From Lacrimispora amygdalina (lineage in GTDB: Bacteria; Bacillota; Clostridia; Lachnospirales; Lachnospiraceae), in contig NZ_QOHO01000032.1 in the NCBI RefSeq assembly GCF_003432035.1, forward strand, positions 41,039 to 105,038: a stretch of DNA of 64,000 bases, written 5' to 3'. A program made the translations under genes and the position numbers. Under the pieces are notes generated by a model. That model did no database searches, was not told where the DNA came from, and saw nothing but the letters and a program-made list of their open reading frames with translations. Below are positions 53,503 to 64,000 of this stretch, piece after piece (within the stretch, counting starts at the first letter, position 1; each line of letters opens with the position of its first letter).

Positions 53503-56500
53503 TTATTCTTCTATTTCACCTTCGCTGATGGCTAAAATTTCCTCTGCATCATCAAAACTGTCATCCGATAACAGTATCTCATCATCTTCAGTCAAAAGGA
53601 TCTCATCGTCTTCCTCGAAAGCAGCATCTGTGCTTAAGTTAATGGTACGGTAGCGTTTCATACCAGTACCGGCAGGAATCGGTTTACCGATGATAACGTT
53701 CTCTTTTAATCCGATTAAATGATCCACTTTTCCATTGATCGCAGCTTCAGTAAGAACCTTGGTAGTCTCCTGGAAGGAGGCAGCTGACAGGAATGAATCG
53801 GTAGCCAGAGATGCTTTAGTGATACCAAGCATTACCTGCTTTCCGTCTGCCGGCTCTTTGCCCTCTGCAAGAAGCGCTTCATTTAAATCATTATAGTCAA
53901 GAACGTCCATAGAAGTTCCCGGAAGAACATCACTGTCCCCGCTCTCTTCTATTTTGATCTTCTTAAGCATCTGTCTTACGATCATCTCAACGTGTTTATC
54001 ATTAATCTCAACACCCTGCAGACGGTATACACGCTGTACTTCCTGGATCATATAATCCTGTACGGCACGAACGCCCTTGATCTTTAAGATATCATGAGGA
54101 TTTACACTACCTTCTGTCAGCTCATCACCGGCCTCCAGCGTCTGGCCATCCTGAACCTTGATTCTGGAACCATAAGGGATCAGATAGGTCTTAGAATTAC
54201 CTGTCTCATTCTCAGTAATGATAATTTCACGTTTCTTTTTCGTATCTTTTATGGCAACAACACCGCTGAATTCTGCAATGATTGCAAGACCCTTTGGCTT
54301 ACGTGCCTCAAAAAGCTCCTCGACACGGGGAAGACCCTGTGTAATATCGCCACCGGCAACACCGCCGGTATGGAACGTACGCATGGTCAGCTGTGTACCA
54401 GGCTCTCCGATGGACTGAGCTGCAATAATACCGACTGCCTCACCTACCTGAACCGGCTGTCCGGTTGCCATGTTGGCTCCGTAACATTTTGCGCAGACAC
54501 CCATATGGGATTTACAGGTAAGAACGTTGCGGATCTTAATTGAATCACGTCCCAGCTTATTGAGTACTTTCATAACAGCTGCAGCACGCTTTGGAGTACA
54601 CATATGATTTGCTTTTACTATCACTTCACCTGTATCCGGATCAGTAATGGTTTCTGCAATAAATCTTCCTGTAATACGCTCTTCCAGGCTTTCAATCGTT
54701 TCCTGACCATCGGTAAATGCCTTAATCTCCATAAATGGAATATCCTTACCCTCACAGCAGTCGATTTCCCGGATAATCATATCCTGGGATACGTCTACCA
54801 GACGTCTGGTTAAATAACCGGAGTCGGCAGTTCGAAGCGCTGTATCAGAAAGTCCCTTACGGGCTCCGTGAGCAGAGATAAAGTACTCCAATACGTCAAG
54901 ACCTTCACGGAAGTTAGACTTAATGGGAAGCTCAATGGTGTGACCGGTTGTATCTGCCATAAGTCCACGCATACCTGCCAGCTGCTTGATCTGTTTATCA
55001 GAACCACGGGCTCCGGAATCGGCCATCATGTAGATGTTGTTGTACTTATCAAGGCCTGTCAGCAGGTCATGAGTCAGCTGATCATCAGTCGATTTCCAGG
55101 TGTCAATTACTTCTTTATAACGCTCTTCCTCTGTGATAAGACCACGGCGGAAGTTCTTTGCAATCTGGTCAACCGTCGCCTGCGCATCTGCGATCAGCTT
55201 CGGCTTGCTCTCCGGCACGGTCATGTCGGAAATGGATACGGTCATAGCCGCTCTCGTAGAATACTTATAACCGATTGCCTTAATATCATCTAATGTTTCA
55301 GCTGTCTGAACAGCTCCGTGAACATTAATTACTTTTTCAAGAATCTGTTTCAGCTGCTTCTTTCCTACGTGGAAGTCAACCTCTACAACAAGCTCATTAC
55401 CTGGAACGGAACGGTCAACGAAGCCTAAATCCTGAGGAACAATTTCATTGAAAATAAAACGTCCCACTGTGGATTCCACCACGCCTGTCTTAATCGTACC
55501 ATCAGGCATCTTCTTGGTAACTCTTGCCTTGATTCTGGAATGAAGGGTAACCGCCTGGTTTTCATAAGCAAGAATTGCTTCGTTTATACTCTTGAAAACC
55601 ATTCCTTCTCCCTTGGCACCAGGTCTTTCCTGTGTCAGATAATAGATACCAAGGACCATATCCTGAGATGGCACCGCAACAGGACCACCGTCGGAAGGCT
55701 TCAGCAAGTTATTGGGAGAGAGCAGAAGGAAACGGCACTCTGCCTGGGCTTCAACGGAAAGAGGCAGATGAACCGCCATCTGGTCACCATCGAAGTCAGC
55801 ATTAAATGCGGTACAAACTAGAGGATGAAGCTTAATTGCCTTACCTTCCACCAGAATCGGCTCAAACGCCTGGATTCCAAGTCTGTGAAGGGTAGGCGCA
55901 CGGTTTAACATAACCGGATGCTCTTTGATTACATCCTCTAAGACATCCCATACCTCTGTCTGAAGACGTTCCACCATCTTCTTAGCATTTTTAATATTGT
56001 GTGCTGTACCATTGGAAACAAGCTCTTTCATAACGAAAGGTTTGAATAATTCAATCGCCATCTCTTTTGGAAGTCCGCACTGGTAGATCTTAAGTTCCGG
56101 TCCTACTACGATAACGGAACGTCCGGAGTAGTCAACACGCTTACCCAAAAGGTTCTGGCGGAAACGTCCCTGTTTACCCTTTAACATATCAGATAAAGAC
56201 TTTAAGGCACGGTTTCCTGGTCCGGTTACCGGTCTTCCCCGTCTGCCGTTGTCGATCAATGCATCAACCGCTTCCTGAAGCATACGCTTTTCATTGCGGA
56301 CAATGATGTCCGGAGCGCCAAGCTCTAAAAGACGGGCCAGACGGTTATTACGGTTAATAATTCTTCTGTACAAATCATTTAAGTCGGAAGTGGCGAAACG
56401 GCCGCCGTCCAGCTGTACCATAGGACGGATATCCGGAGGAATAACAGGAACAACTGTCATGATCATCCACTCCGGTAAGTTACCGGAGTTGCGGAATGCT

Positions 56501-57162
56501 TCCACAACTTCCAGTCTCTTGATAATTCTGGCACGCTTCTGTCCGGTTGAGTCCTTTAAGCCCTTCTTTAAATCCGCAGAATCCTTTTCAAGATCTATGG
56601 AGTGAAGGAGTTCTAAAATAGCTTCAGCACCCATTCCCACGCGGAAAGAACCATAACCGTACTTATCCACTTCTTCCCGGTATTCTTTCTCTGATAAAAC
56701 CTGCTTATACTGAAGGCCTGTATTTCCCGCATCCAGAACAACATAAGAGGCAAAATACAGCACCTTTTCCAGTGTTCTGGGGGAAATATCAAGGATCAGA
56801 CCCATACGGCTTGGTATTCCTTTAAAATACCAGATATGGGAAACAGGGGCAGCGAGCTGGATATGACCCATACGCTCTCTTCTGACGCTGGCTTTTGTTA
56901 CTTCAACCCCGCACCGGTCACAGATAACACCTTTATACCGGATCTTTTTATATTTGCCGCAATGACATTCCCAGTCCTTGCTCGGTCCGAAAATCCGTTC
57001 ACAGAACAAACCGTCTTTTTCCGGTTTTAATGTTCTGTAGTTAATTGTCTCAGGCTTTTTTACCTCGCCATGGGACCATTCCAGAATTTTCTCCGGAGAT
57101 GCCAGACCGATCTTTATGGCATCAAATGTCATCGGGTGGTAAGTTTCATTATTTTCAGGCAT
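53503..57162 (-). CDS. rpoC: DNA-directed RNA polymerase beta' subunit
   Basis: 1219 residues. The N-terminal zinc site ([20 protein letters not shown]), the active-site metal motif [12 protein letters not shown] (about 445-460), the trigger-loop region and the C-terminal zinc-binding region are present. The C-terminal 50 residues form an acidic tail with a tandem motif [17 protein letters not shown]. Firmicute length and no large insertion. Located 18 bp after rpoB. Confidence 0.99.
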   Translation of the reverse strand: MPENNETYHPMTFDAIKIGLASPEKILEWSHGEVKKPETINYRTLKPEKDGLFCERIFGPSKDWECHCGKYKKIRYKGVICDRCGVEVTKASVRRERMGHIQLAAPVSHIWYFKGIPSRMGLILDISPRTLEKVLYFASYVVLDAGNTGLQYKQVLSEKEYREEVDKYGYGSFRVGMGAEAILELLHSIDLEKDSADLKKGLKDSTGQKRARIIKRLEVVEAFRNSGNLPEWMIMTVVPVIPPDIRPMVQLDGGRFATSDLNDLYRRIINRNNRLARLLELGAPDIIVRNEKRMLQEAVDALIDNGRRGRPVTGPGNRALKSLSDMLKGKQGRFRQNLLGKRVDYSGRSVIVVGPELKIYQCGLPKEMAIELFKPFVMKELVSNGTAHNIKNAKKMVERLQTEVWDVLEDVIKEHPVMLNRAPTLHRLGIQAFEPILVEGKAIKLHPLVCTAFNADFDGDQMAVHLPLSVEAQAECRFLLLSPNNLLKPSDGGPVAVPSQDMVLGIYYLTQERPGAKGEGMVFKSINEAILAYENQAVTLHSRIKARVTKKMPDGTIKTGVVESTVGRFIFNEIVPQDLGFVDRSVPGNELVVEVDFHVGKKQLKQILEKVINVHGAVQTAETLDDIKAIGYKYSTRAAMTVSISDMTVPESKPKLIADAQATVDQIAKNFRRGLITEEERYKEVIDTWKSTDDQLTHDLLTGLDKYNNIYMMADSGARGSDKQIKQLAGMRGLMADTTGHTIELPIKSNFREGLDVLEYFISAHGARKGLSDTALRTADSGYLTRRLVDVSQDMIIREIDCCEGKDIPFMEIKAFTDGQETIESLEERITGRFIAETITDPDTGEVIVKANHMCTPKRAAAVMKVLNKLGRDSIKIRNVLTCKSHMGVCAKCYGANMATGQPVQVGEAVGIIAAQSIGEPGTQLTMRTFHTGGVAGGDITQGLPRVEELFEARKPKGLAIIAEFSGVVAIKDTKKKREIIITENETGNSKTYLIPYGSRIKVQDGQTLEAGDELTEGSVNPHDILKIKGVRAVQDYMIQEVQRVYRLQGVEINDKHVEMIVRQMLKKIKIEESGDSDVLPGTSMDVLDYNDLNEALLAEGKEPADGKQVMLGITKASLATDSFLSAASFQETTKVLTEAAINGKVDHLIGLKENVIIGKPIPAGTGMKRYRTINLSTDAAFEEDDEILLTEDDEILLSDDSFDDAEEILAISEGEIEE

Positions 57163-57180
57163 GAGCGGTTCTCCCTTCTA

Positions 57181-60100
57181 TTATTCTTCGTCTGAATCGT
57201 CAAATTCTACGTCATCGAAATCCTCAAAAGAATCGTCGATACCGTCCGCATCCTCTTCTTCATCAACATTTACCAGTTCATCATCCTTGAATTCCTGTTT
57301 CTGATAACCGTAGTCACCAAAGGATTCCTCGTCATGGTAATGCTTGTCGCCTTCAATGATGGATCTTAAATCAGTTTCTTCATAATCCATGCTTTCAGCA
57401 ATCTGAACCTCCGTATTATCGTCACGCAGCACTCTTACATCAAGGGCCAGTGACTGAAGTTCCTTTAACAATACCTTGAAAGATTCCGGAATTCCAGGCT
57501 CAGGAATATTTTCACCTTTAATGATGGCTTCATAGGTCTTCACACGTCCTACCACGTCATCGGATTTCACTGTCATGATCTCCTGCAGTGTATAGGAAGC
57601 ACCATAAGCCTCCAGGGCCCAAACCTCCATCTCTCCGAAACGCTGGCCGCCGAACTGGGCTTTACCGCCCAGAGGCTGCTGTGTAACCAGTGAGTATGGT
57701 CCGGTAGAACGGGCATGGATCTTATCATCAACCAGATGGTGCAGTTTCAGATAATGCATGTGTCCGATTGTAACCGCACTGTCAAAGTATTCTCCGGTCC
57801 GTCCGTCACGGAGGCGGACTTTTCCGTCTCTGCTGAGAGGAACACCCTTCCACAAGCCTCTATGCTCTAAATGTTCTCCCAGATATTCAATTACATCAGG
57901 TCTTAAGGTATCTTTATATTTTTCCTGGAAGTCTTCCCACTCCATATTCACGTAGTCGTTGGCTACATCCAGGGTATCCATAATATCAATCTCGTTTGCT
58001 CCGTCAAATACCGGTGTGGATACGTTAAATCCAAGTGCTCTTGCAGCAAGGCTTAAGTGGATCTCCAGCACCTGACCGATGTTCATACGGGAAGGCACGC
58101 CCAGTGGGTTTAATACAATATCAAGAGGACGGCCGTTTGGCAGGAATGGCATATCTTCTACCGGAAGGACGCGGGAAACAACACCCTTGTTGCCATGACG
58201 TCCAGCCATCTTATCACCAACAGAAATTTTTCTCTTCTGCGCGATGTAAATGCGGACTGTCTGGTTCACACCCGGCGAAAGCTCGTCACCATTTTCTCTG
58301 GTAAACACTTTTGCATCAACGATAATACCGTAAGCACCGTGGGGTACCTTTAAGGAAGTATCACGTACTTCTCTTGCCTTCTCACCGAAGATAGCACGTA
58401 AAAGTCTCTCTTCTGCTGTCAGTTCAGTCTCTCCCTTTGGAGTCACCTTACCAACAAGGATATCTCCTGCACGGACTTCCGCACCGATGCGGATGATTCC
58501 TCTTTCGTCCAAATCCTTTAACGCATCCTCGCCGACGCCAGGAACATCACGGGTGATTTCTTCCGGTCCTAACTTGGTATCACGGGCTTCTGCCTCGTAT
58601 TCCTCGATATGGACAGAAGTATAAACATCTTCCTGTACCAGTCTCTCACTTAAGAGAACCGCATCCTCGTAGTTATAACCTTCCCAGGTCATGAATCCGA
58701 TCAGCGGATTCTTGCCGAGAGCGATCTCACCTTTTTGTGTAGAAGGACCGTCAGCAATTACGTCTCCCTTGGCCACATGATTATTCTTAAATACGATTGG
58801 CTTCTGGTTATAGCAGTTGGACTGGTTGCTTCTCTTAAACTTGGTTAAACGGTAAACATCCTTTCCGCCGTCGGAATCTCTTTTGATAATGATTTCGTTG
58901 GAAGCGGAACGCTCTACCACACCGGAGTTTCTTGCAACCACACACACGCCGGAGTCAACGGCAGCTTTCGCTTCCATACCTGTTCCTACAACAGGAGCGT
59001 CGGTTGTGAGTAACGGAACGGCCTGACGCTGCATGTTTGATCCCATGAGCGCACGGTTCGCATCATCGTTTTCCAGGAAGGGGATCATGGCTGTCGCAAC
59101 GGAGAATACCATCTTCGGAGAAACGTCCATTAAATCAATATTCTTTCTCTGGAATTCGGATGTCTCCTCACGGAAACGACCGGAAATATTCTTATGAATG
59201 AAGTGACCGTCTTCATCAAGAGGTTCATTCGCCTGAGCAACAACAAAGTTATCCTCTTCATCTGCTGTTAAGTAAACAACCTCATCGGTAACTACCGGAT
59301 TGTTTGCATCGGTTTTATCTACCACGCGGTAAGGCGCCTCAACAAAACCATACTGATTTACTCTCGCATAGGTAGCGAGGGAGTTGATCAGACCGATGTT
59401 AGGACCTTCCGGTGTCTCAATCGGGCACATACGTCCGTAATGGGTATAGTGAACATCTCGAACCTCAAATCCGGCACGGTCTCTGGAAAGACCACCAGGT
59501 CCCAGGGCGGATAAACGTCTCTTATGTGTAAGCTCAGCAAGCGGGTTATTCTGGTCCATGAACTGGGACAGCTGGGAACTGCCGAAGAATTCCTTAACAG
59601 CCGCAGTAACCGGCTTAATATTAATCAGAGACTGGGGTGTAATGCCATCCATATCCTGTGTTGTCATACGTTCGCGGACTACACGCTCCATTCTGGACAG
59701 ACCGATCCGGTACTGATTCTGCAGCAGTTCTCCTACCGCACGGATTCTTCTGTTGCCCAGATGATCGATATCATCCGCGTTTCCGACTTCTTCTTCCAGA
59801 TGCATGTTATAGTTGATGGAAGCAAGAATATCTTCTTTTGTTATATGCTTGGGAATCAGTTCATTCACATGTCTGTGAAGAGCCTTCTTTAATGCTTCTT
59901 CATCGCCGATTCCAACTTCTGACAGAATTTTTTCAAGAGCAGGATAGAATACTAATTCTGTAATCCCGGCATCCTTTGGATCAAATTTCACATGGGCTGA
60001 CAAGTCAACCATTAAGTTGGAAAGAACCTTCTGTTTGCGCTCCACGCCTTCCAGCCACACGAAAGGAACAGCTGCATTCTGGATGTCTGTCGCAAGCTGC

Positions 60101-61047
60101 TTGTCTACAGTCGTTCCAGCCTCAGCTAAGATTTCGCCGGTTGTGGTATCCACCACATTCTCAGCCAGAACATGACCGGTTATACGGTTTTTAAAATGAA
60201 GCTTTTTATTGAATTTATATCGTCCGACTTTGGCCAGATCGTACCGTCTTGGGTCGAAGAACATACTATTTAACAAACTTTCAGCACTATCAACAGATAA
60301 AGGTTCACCTGGGCGGATCTTCTTATATAATTCCAATAAGCCGTCCTGGTAATTATCAGAAGTATCTTTACCAAAACTGGCCAGTAATTTGGGTTCCTCA
60401 CCAAACAGTTCAATGATCTCTGCATTGGTGCCAAAACCAAGAGCACGGATCAGAACAGTTACCGGAACCTTTCTGGTTCTGTCCACACGTACGTAGAAGA
60501 TGTCATTGGAGTCAGTCTCATACTCCAGCCATGCACCACGGTTTGGAATTACCGTACATGCATATAATTCCTTACCTACCTTGTCGTGTTCGATACCATA
60601 ATATATACCTGGGGAACGTACCAGCTGGCTAACAATAACTCGTTCGGCACCGTTAATCACGAAGGAACCGGTATCTGTCATAAGCGGAAGATCACCCATG
60701 AAGATCTCATGTTCATTAATTTCATCTTTATCTTTATTGCAAAGCCTTACTTTTACCTTTAAAGGAGCTGCGTAAGTTGCATCTCGTTCTTTGCATTCTT
60801 CTATTGTGTACTTGATGTCATCCTTACATAATGTAAAATCGACAAACTCAAGACTTAAGTGTCCAGCAAAGTCTGCAATTGGAGAGATGTCTTCAAAGAC
60901 TTCCTTCAATCCTTCATCAAGGAACCACTGATAGGAATTCTTCTGAATCTCAATCAGGTTTGGCATCTCAAGCACTTCTTTTTGTCTTGAGAAACTCATT
61001 CTCAGGCTCTTACCGGCCGGGACCGGACGCATTCTGCTTTTCTCCAT
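57181..61047 (-). CDS. rpoB: DNA-directed RNA polymerase beta subunit
   Basis: 1288 residues, beginning [22 protein letters not shown] as in related Clostridia (AGGGGTG ahead). The rifampicin region reads [32 protein letters not shown], wild-type in appearance. A Clostridia-type acidic tail ends the protein (about 1240-1288, many Asp/Glu). The gene has its own promoter and no rplL/rplJ genes are visible upstream in the window; the divergent gene begins 208 bp away. Confidence 0.99.
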   Translation of the reverse strand: MEKSRMRPVPAGKSLRMSFSRQKEVLEMPNLIEIQKNSYQWFLDEGLKEVFEDISPIADFAGHLSLEFVDFTLCKDDIKYTIEECKERDATYAAPLKVKVRLCNKDKDEINEHEIFMGDLPLMTDTGSFVINGAERVIVSQLVRSPGIYYGIEHDKVGKELYACTVIPNRGAWLEYETDSNDIFYVRVDRTRKVPVTVLIRALGFGTNAEIIELFGEEPKLLASFGKDTSDNYQDGLLELYKKIRPGEPLSVDSAESLLNSMFFDPRRYDLAKVGRYKFNKKLHFKNRITGHVLAENVVDTTTGEILAEAGTTVDKQLATDIQNAAVPFVWLEGVERKQKVLSNLMVDLSAHVKFDPKDAGITELVFYPALEKILSEVGIGDEEALKKALHRHVNELIPKHITKEDILASINYNMHLEEEVGNADDIDHLGNRRIRAVGELLQNQYRIGLSRMERVVRERMTTQDMDGITPQSLINIKPVTAAVKEFFGSSQLSQFMDQNNPLAELTHKRRLSALGPGGLSRDRAGFEVRDVHYTHYGRMCPIETPEGPNIGLINSLATYARVNQYGFVEAPYRVVDKTDANNPVVTDEVVYLTADEEDNFVVAQANEPLDEDGHFIHKNISGRFREETSEFQRKNIDLMDVSPKMVFSVATAMIPFLENDDANRALMGSNMQRQAVPLLTTDAPVVGTGMEAKAAVDSGVCVVARNSGVVERSASNEIIIKRDSDGGKDVYRLTKFKRSNQSNCYNQKPIVFKNNHVAKGDVIADGPSTQKGEIALGKNPLIGFMTWEGYNYEDAVLLSERLVQEDVYTSVHIEEYEAEARDTKLGPEEITRDVPGVGEDALKDLDERGIIRIGAEVRAGDILVGKVTPKGETELTAEERLLRAIFGEKAREVRDTSLKVPHGAYGIIVDAKVFTRENGDELSPGVNQTVRIYIAQKRKISVGDKMAGRHGNKGVVSRVLPVEDMPFLPNGRPLDIVLNPLGVPSRMNIGQVLEIHLSLAARALGFNVSTPVFDGANEIDIMDTLDVANDYVNMEWEDFQEKYKDTLRPDVIEYLGEHLEHRGLWKGVPLSRDGKVRLRDGRTGEYFDSAVTIGHMHYLKLHHLVDDKIHARSTGPYSLVTQQPLGGKAQFGGQRFGEMEVWALEAYGASYTLQEIMTVKSDDVVGRVKTYEAIIKGENIPEPGIPESFKVLLKELQSLALDVRVLRDDNTEVQIAESMDYEETDLRSIIEGDKHYHDEESFGDYGYQKQEFKDDELVNVDEEEDADGIDDSFEDFDDVEFDDSDEE

Positions 61048-61138
61048 TGACGTTTCACCCCTGTTTTCTTTCTATTCATTTCTGTTTTGGGCATAAATGT
61101 CCCATTAAGGCACACAAAGCCACAATAGTGCACATTCC

Positions 61139-61167
61139 ATAATATCATAGTGCTGTCAAGGTGTCAA
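61139..61167 (-). promoter_or_regulatory. predicted promoter of rpoB-rpoC
   Basis: Minus strand TTGACA (61162-61167), 17-base spacer, TATTAT (61139-61144); it is back to back with the promoter for the divergent gene and about 85 bp from the rpoB start. Confidence 0.75.
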
Positions 61168-61178
61168 GCATTTTTTAC

Positions 61179-61207
61179 TTGTATTTCCCAGTAAAATGTG
61201 TTATACT
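61179..61207 (+). promoter_or_regulatory. predicted promoter of the 149-aa membrane protein gene
   Basis: TTGTAT (61179-61184), 17-base spacer, TATACT (61202-61207). The -35 boxes of this and the rpoB promoter are only 11 bp apart. Confidence 0.65.
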
Positions 61208-61255
61208 ATTGCAGATAGGCCCAATTTACAATATGAACTATTGGAGGTATTCCCG

Positions 61256-61705
61256 GTGAGCACATTTTTAAACGTATTATTAGTGATTCTTTTCATCGTA
61301 GTGATAGCTCTGGCAGTCCTTTACTTTCTTGGAAGAAAGCTGGAAAAGCGTCAGGTAGAACAGCAGCAGGCACTGGAAGCTGCGGCACAAACCGTTTCCA
61401 TGCTTGTGATTGATAAGAAAAAGATGAGGCTAAAGGATGCCGGGCTCCCAAAGATCGTGTATGAACAAACACCAAAGTACATGCGCCGTACAAAGCTGCC
61501 GATCGTAAAAGCAAAGGTCGGACCAAAGGTGATGACATTAATTGCAGACGCAAAGGTTTTCGACGTGCTTCCTGTTAAGACAGAAGCAAAGGTTGTGATT
61601 AGCGGTATCTACATAACCGAAATCAAAAGCCTACGCGGCAAAGCAGTTCCTCCGGCGCCAAAGAAGAAATCTTTTTGGGACAGGTTTAAAAAGAACAATC
61701 ATTAA
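61256..61705 (+). CDS. membrane-anchored protein of unknown function
   Basis: 149 residues from the GTG at 61256, eight bases after GGAGG; an upstream ATG at 61196 lies before the predicted transcription start. One N-terminal membrane segment (about 3-23, LNVLLVILFIVVIALAVLYFLG) followed by a Lys/Arg/Glu/Gln helix and a cytoplasmic domain of about 100 residues with IDKKKMRLKDAGLPKIV and VYEQTPKYMRRTKLPIVKAKVG, ending in a basic FKKNNH tail. I recognise no domain. It is divergent to rpoB, an unusual place, and ends at a strong terminator. Confidence 0.8.
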   Translation: MSTFLNVLLVILFIVVIALAVLYFLGRKLEKRQVEQQQALEAAAQTVSMLVIDKKKMRLKDAGLPKIVYEQTPKYMRRTKLPIVKAKVGPKVMTLIADAKVFDVLPVKTEAKVVISGIYITEIKSLRGKAVPPAPKKKSFWDRFKKNNH

Positions 61706-61744
61706 ACCAGGTTACGATTCCTATCACCGGAACGTCTGTGACAG

Positions 61745-61785
61745 ATGCCGATGAGCGATTAAATTCGTTCATCGGCATTTTTATT
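61745..61785 (+). terminator. intrinsic terminator after the 149-aa gene
   Basis: ATGCCGATGA (61745-61754) / TCATCGGCAT (61769-61778) with extra partial pairing inside, followed by TTTTATTT. It lies 40 bp past the stop codon. Confidence 0.9.
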
Positions 61786-61826
61786 TGTCTTTAAATAAAG
61801 ATTTTTAAAAATGTCAGATAAATCTA

Positions 61827-61854
61827 TTGACATAGTGGAAATATATGATATAAT
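61827..61854 (+). promoter_or_regulatory. predicted promoter of the superoxide dismutase gene
   Basis: TTGACA (61827-61832), 16-base spacer, TATAAT (61849-61854). Both boxes are perfect; the 20-bp palindrome at the transcription start may be its operator. Confidence 0.8.
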
Positions 61855-61864
61855 CAAGTTACAA

Positions 61865-61884
61865 GTTAGTTAGTATTAACTAAC
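61865..61884 (+). promoter_or_regulatory. perfect palindromic operator candidate at the sod start site
   Basis: GTTAGTTA-GTAT-TAACTAAC, 8-bp arms, 4-bp spacer, located 10-30 bases after the -10 box, i.e. over +1. Sites of this spacing are bound by MarR-type or similar dimeric regulators, so a redox-responsive repressor is likely. The regulator is not in the window. Confidence 0.6.
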
Positions 61885-61938
61885 CATAATACAAATATTA
61901 TACTTAAATATAAATGAGAACCCGAAAGGAGAACCGCT

Positions 61939-62559
61939 ATGTTTGAACAAATTATATTACCTTATAAATATGAAGCTTTAGAACCCCATATCGATGCCCT
62001 TACAATGGAAACACACTATTCCAAGCACCATGCAGCTTATACAAAGAACTTAAATGATGCGGCACAGATTGCCGGAGTTGAGAATATGGACATTGTTTCC
62101 CTTCTCTCCTCTCTCGATCAGATTCCGGATGAAGCATTGAGAAAAACGATCAGGAATAATGGAGGCGGCTTTTATAATCACAACTTATATTTCTCCACTA
62201 TGAGTCCTGACGGAGGCGGTGAGCCGGAAGGTCCTCTGAAAGCAGCTCTAAATGACGCTTTTGGAAGCTTTTCACAGTTTAAGGTGCAGTTAAGTGCACT
62301 GGCAGCCGGGCAGTTTGGATCTGGCTGGGGATGGCTCTCTGCTGACAAGAGCGGTAAACTGTATCTTTCATCAAGTCCCAATCAGGATAATCCGCTGATG
62401 GAAGAAGGAGGTAAAGTCCCCATACTTGGAATAGACGTCTGGGAACATGCCTATTATCTTAAGTATAAGAATTTAAGGGCTGACTACATTAAAGCATTCT
62501 TCGATGTGGTAAACTGGAAGGAAGTATCGAATAATTACGAAAAAGCAATGAGAGATTAA
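61939..62559 (+). CDS. superoxide dismutase, iron/manganese type
   Basis: 206 residues. SODs of this type bind Fe or Mn through three His and one Asp. The ligands are in ETHYSKHHAAYTKNL (first His), GFYNHNLYFSTMSP (second) and GIDVWEHAYYLKYKN (Asp and third His). It disposes of superoxide, useful to an anaerobe exposed to air. A preceding AAAGGAG and own promoter with palindrome; ends at a strong terminator. Metal preference cannot be settled by eye. Confidence 0.95.
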   Translation: MFEQIILPYKYEALEPHIDALTMETHYSKHHAAYTKNLNDAAQIAGVENMDIVSLLSSLDQIPDEALRKTIRNNGGGFYNHNLYFSTMSPDGGGEPEGPLKAALNDAFGSFSQFKVQLSALAAGQFGSGWGWLSADKSGKLYLSSSPNQDNPLMEEGGKVPILGIDVWEHAYYLKYKNLRADYIKAFFDVVNWKEVSNNYEKAMRD

Positions 62560-62574
62560 AAGAATAATTATTAT

Positions 62575-62610
62575 GGAGGGAAAACGAATCTGTTTTCCCT
62601 CCTCTGTTTT
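62575..62610 (+). terminator. intrinsic terminator after the superoxide dismutase gene
   Basis: Perfect 11-bp stem GGAGGGAAAAC (62575-62585) / GTTTTCCCTCC (62592-62602), 6-base loop, then TCTGTTTT. Confidence 0.92.
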
Positions 62611-62685
62611 ACTGTCAAAATGACTGTTTAACCGTTTAAGTCAATCACATACCATGATGCAAAATCCAAGCCAAATCATCTGAGT

Positions 62686-63396
62686 TTAAAAATCCAGCAA
62701 TCCCTCCATGGCCCAGTAATACAGCTCCATTGTCTGACGCAGGGATAAATCTGCATTTGTCTTATCCCCCTCCGCCTGATAGTAAGAAAGCATTTGTCCC
62801 AAATACTGGATCTGACTGATGGAACCGTTGTGCATCTGAATCTCGGCTGCATTTTTTATAATAACAGCCTGGTCATATGCCGTGATCGAGGCCTCATAGT
62901 TTTTCTTCTTTTCCATAATCTCCTGATACATCTGCTCCATTTTTATTGACAGATTCTGTTTTATCTGATCTTCATTTCGGAACTTTGATTTCACTCTGGT
63001 AGTGCTTCTATCCGTTTTTCTATGACGCTCTTCAATCAGCATGTAATTATTGCGGATTGCCGCTGCCGTATCCTCCTGCAGATTTAATTTCTCAATCTTA
63101 CTAAGATCAACTGACGGAACCTTCTGTATCTGCGGTGTGCTTTCCCCTGTCCAGCCAGTCAGAAGCTTTAATGTTGCCCCTAGGCTTACCACGGTATTAT
63201 CAAGGCTGGTGAAAGAACTTTCTGCTGCCAGGTAATTTTTTTCAGCAGCCTTCACATCTGCATCTGTGGCCATTCCCAAACTTTGCATCGAGACTGTGGC
63301 AGAATATAGCTTTTCATACATATCCTTCATCGTCTGCAGCGTTTTTTGCTGAGCCGCTGCCATATTATAGCCAATCATTGCCTGCTGGGCACTTCC
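62686..63396 (-). pseudogene. truncated TolC-family outer-membrane-efflux-like gene (3' part)
   Basis: The frame is open from 63396 to the stop at 62686 (about 236 residues). It is the C-terminal half of a TolC-like protein: GYNMAAAQQKTLQTMKDMYEKLY, SMQSLGMATDADVKAAEKNY, the helix QDTAAAIRNNYMLIE and the end QTMELYYWAMEGLL. Full members are about 400-450 residues with an N-terminal repeat; the first half is absent, and sequence beyond 63397 is unrelated and has an in-frame TAG. It is probably a fragment left by a deletion or insertion. TolC-like proteins are found in several Lachnospiraceae despite the lack of an outer membrane; their role there is unclear. Confidence 0.72.
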
Positions 63397-63860
63397 CTAA
63401 AAGCCTGCGCGTGGAAGCGCTTAAATGGCTGGGGCAGGATGAACCAAGTCAGTGGACGGAATACGCGGTCAGCTGAAAAAATTCACCGCGCTTTACGGAC
63501 TGGATCCAAAGAAGCTTATTCCATTTTGTTGTCATCCTACCATCTCCCGTCTGTAAAAGTGCAGCAGAAAACTTTTCTGGAAAAAATTATTTTAAATGAA
63601 GATTATGAGAACTTTAAAGAGAGGCCGAAAGAAAAAAGAATTATTTCTAGTACTTTATCGTACGCTTTCTTGCCGCTATAGGTGCCAGGGTAAGCAAACT
63701 GCGGACTGAAAAGGAACTGTCCTACATTTTAGAACCGCTTCAGATACTTGGAAATGTAATTTGGATGGTTTACTGTTTAAAATACTTGAGAATCCGTTAG
63801 CCCAAAACTTGGATTTCTTACTAAATCCCGGTCAATCTTTTGATAATAAATGGGTTCAGG
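63397..63860. other. non-conserved stretch with broken coding remnants
   Basis: No convincing gene. On the + strand short open stretches switch frame: LRVEALKWLGQDEPSQWTEYAVS then a stop, GQLKKFTALYGLDPKKLIPF in another frame just after an AAAAAA run, and further short runs to about 63780 (for example AAIGARVSKLRTEKELSYILEPLQILG). They look like decayed pieces of one or more genes, but I cannot name a family. No repeat, tRNA or terminator is apparent. Confidence 0.4.
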
Positions 63861-63998
63861 CTACTTATTTTTATAATGATAATTATTTGAAATTCGGTCA
63901 ATTGCTTTTTTTATAAAGTCAAAAATCTTTACCCCAACAAAAACACATATATAAACAATTACAAAATCCATAAGTAAATGTGATAAATCAATATTCAT
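63861..63998 (-). CDS. possible small membrane protein, 45 aa
   Basis: ATG at 63998 to TAG at 63861. The translation has an N-terminal amphipathic region, a single membrane segment (about residues 9-26, MDFVIVYICVFVGVKIFDF) and a basic tail (KKAIDRISNNYHYKNK). Only two bases upstream of the start lie in the window, so the ribosome site cannot be judged. The shape is that of small membrane peptides such as type I toxin-like proteins or phage-derived proteins, but nothing specific supports either. Confidence 0.3.
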   Translation of the reverse strand: MNIDLSHLLMDFVIVYICVFVGVKIFDFIKKAIDRISNNYHYKNK

Positions 63999-64000
63999 AG

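Noticed and set aside
59524..59892. 122-aa ORF on the + strand inside rpoB
   Set aside because: Antisense shadow of a highly conserved gene.

Overview
The window looks like a chromosomal segment of a low-to-mid GC, monoderm, anaerobic Firmicute of the Lachnospiraceae (Lacrimispora / Clostridium saccharolyticum-like). This rests on the gene order of the ribosomal super-cluster, the zinc-type S14 (61 aa), L36 and Adk, the 1219-aa RpoC, strong AGGAGG ribosome sites, and protein types such as DUF5722 and choline-binding-like cell-wall repeats. The species assignment is inference; no rRNA or tRNA gene was seen.

Layout, in window coordinates. 1-792: 3' part of an AraC-type activator (+). 789-4869 (-): small membrane protein plus ECF sigma factor, then a transglutaminase-like protein and an ABC exporter with a structured leader. 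5276-10019 (-): rpsI, rplM, truA (with an unusual C-terminal extension), ecfT, ecfA2, ecfA1. 10212-12486 (-): two secreted cell-wall-binding repeat proteins inserted into the conserved order. 12680-29467 (-): alpha, spc and S10 ribosomal operons (rplQ, rpoA, rpsD, rpsK, rpsM, rpmJ, infA, KOW protein, map, adk, secY, rplO to rpsJ). 29791-40854: accessory block with a third cell-wall-binding protein, a tiny Cys-rich or Ala-rich ORF, a methyltransferase (+), an acyltransferase/RpiR/nanE operon, a small soluble protein (+), a subtilisin-like protease (+), motAB and a DUF5722 glycosidase-like protein. 41042-45591 (-): str operon (tuf, fusA, rpsG, rpsL). 45793-53359 (-): carbohydrate operon (two ABC permeases, a large uncharacterised protein, a GH88/GH105-type hydrolase, an AraC regulator, a sugar-binding lipoprotein). 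53503-61047 (-): rpoC and rpoB. 61256-62559 (+): a membrane-anchored unknown and superoxide dismutase. 62686-64000: a truncated TolC-like gene, a stretch of broken coding remnants and a small membrane ORF.

How it works together. Nearly all of the window is the transcription and translation core, read leftwards from several near-consensus sigma-A promoters (rpoB, rpsL, tuf, rpsJ, rpmJ, rplM). Three accessory blocks sit exactly at operon boundaries of that core: between ecfA1 and rplQ, between rpsJ and tuf, and between rpsL and rpoC. Each is bounded by its own promoters and terminators. The most notable leads are this modular interruption, the TruA C-terminal extension, the large unknown protein of the carbohydrate operon, structured leaders before rpsJ and the ABC exporter, a repeated hairpin upstream of rpmJ and rplF, the small two-frame ORF at 31.35-31.56 kb, and a TolC-family fragment in a probable monoderm. 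No clearly new multi-gene defence or mobile system was recognised.
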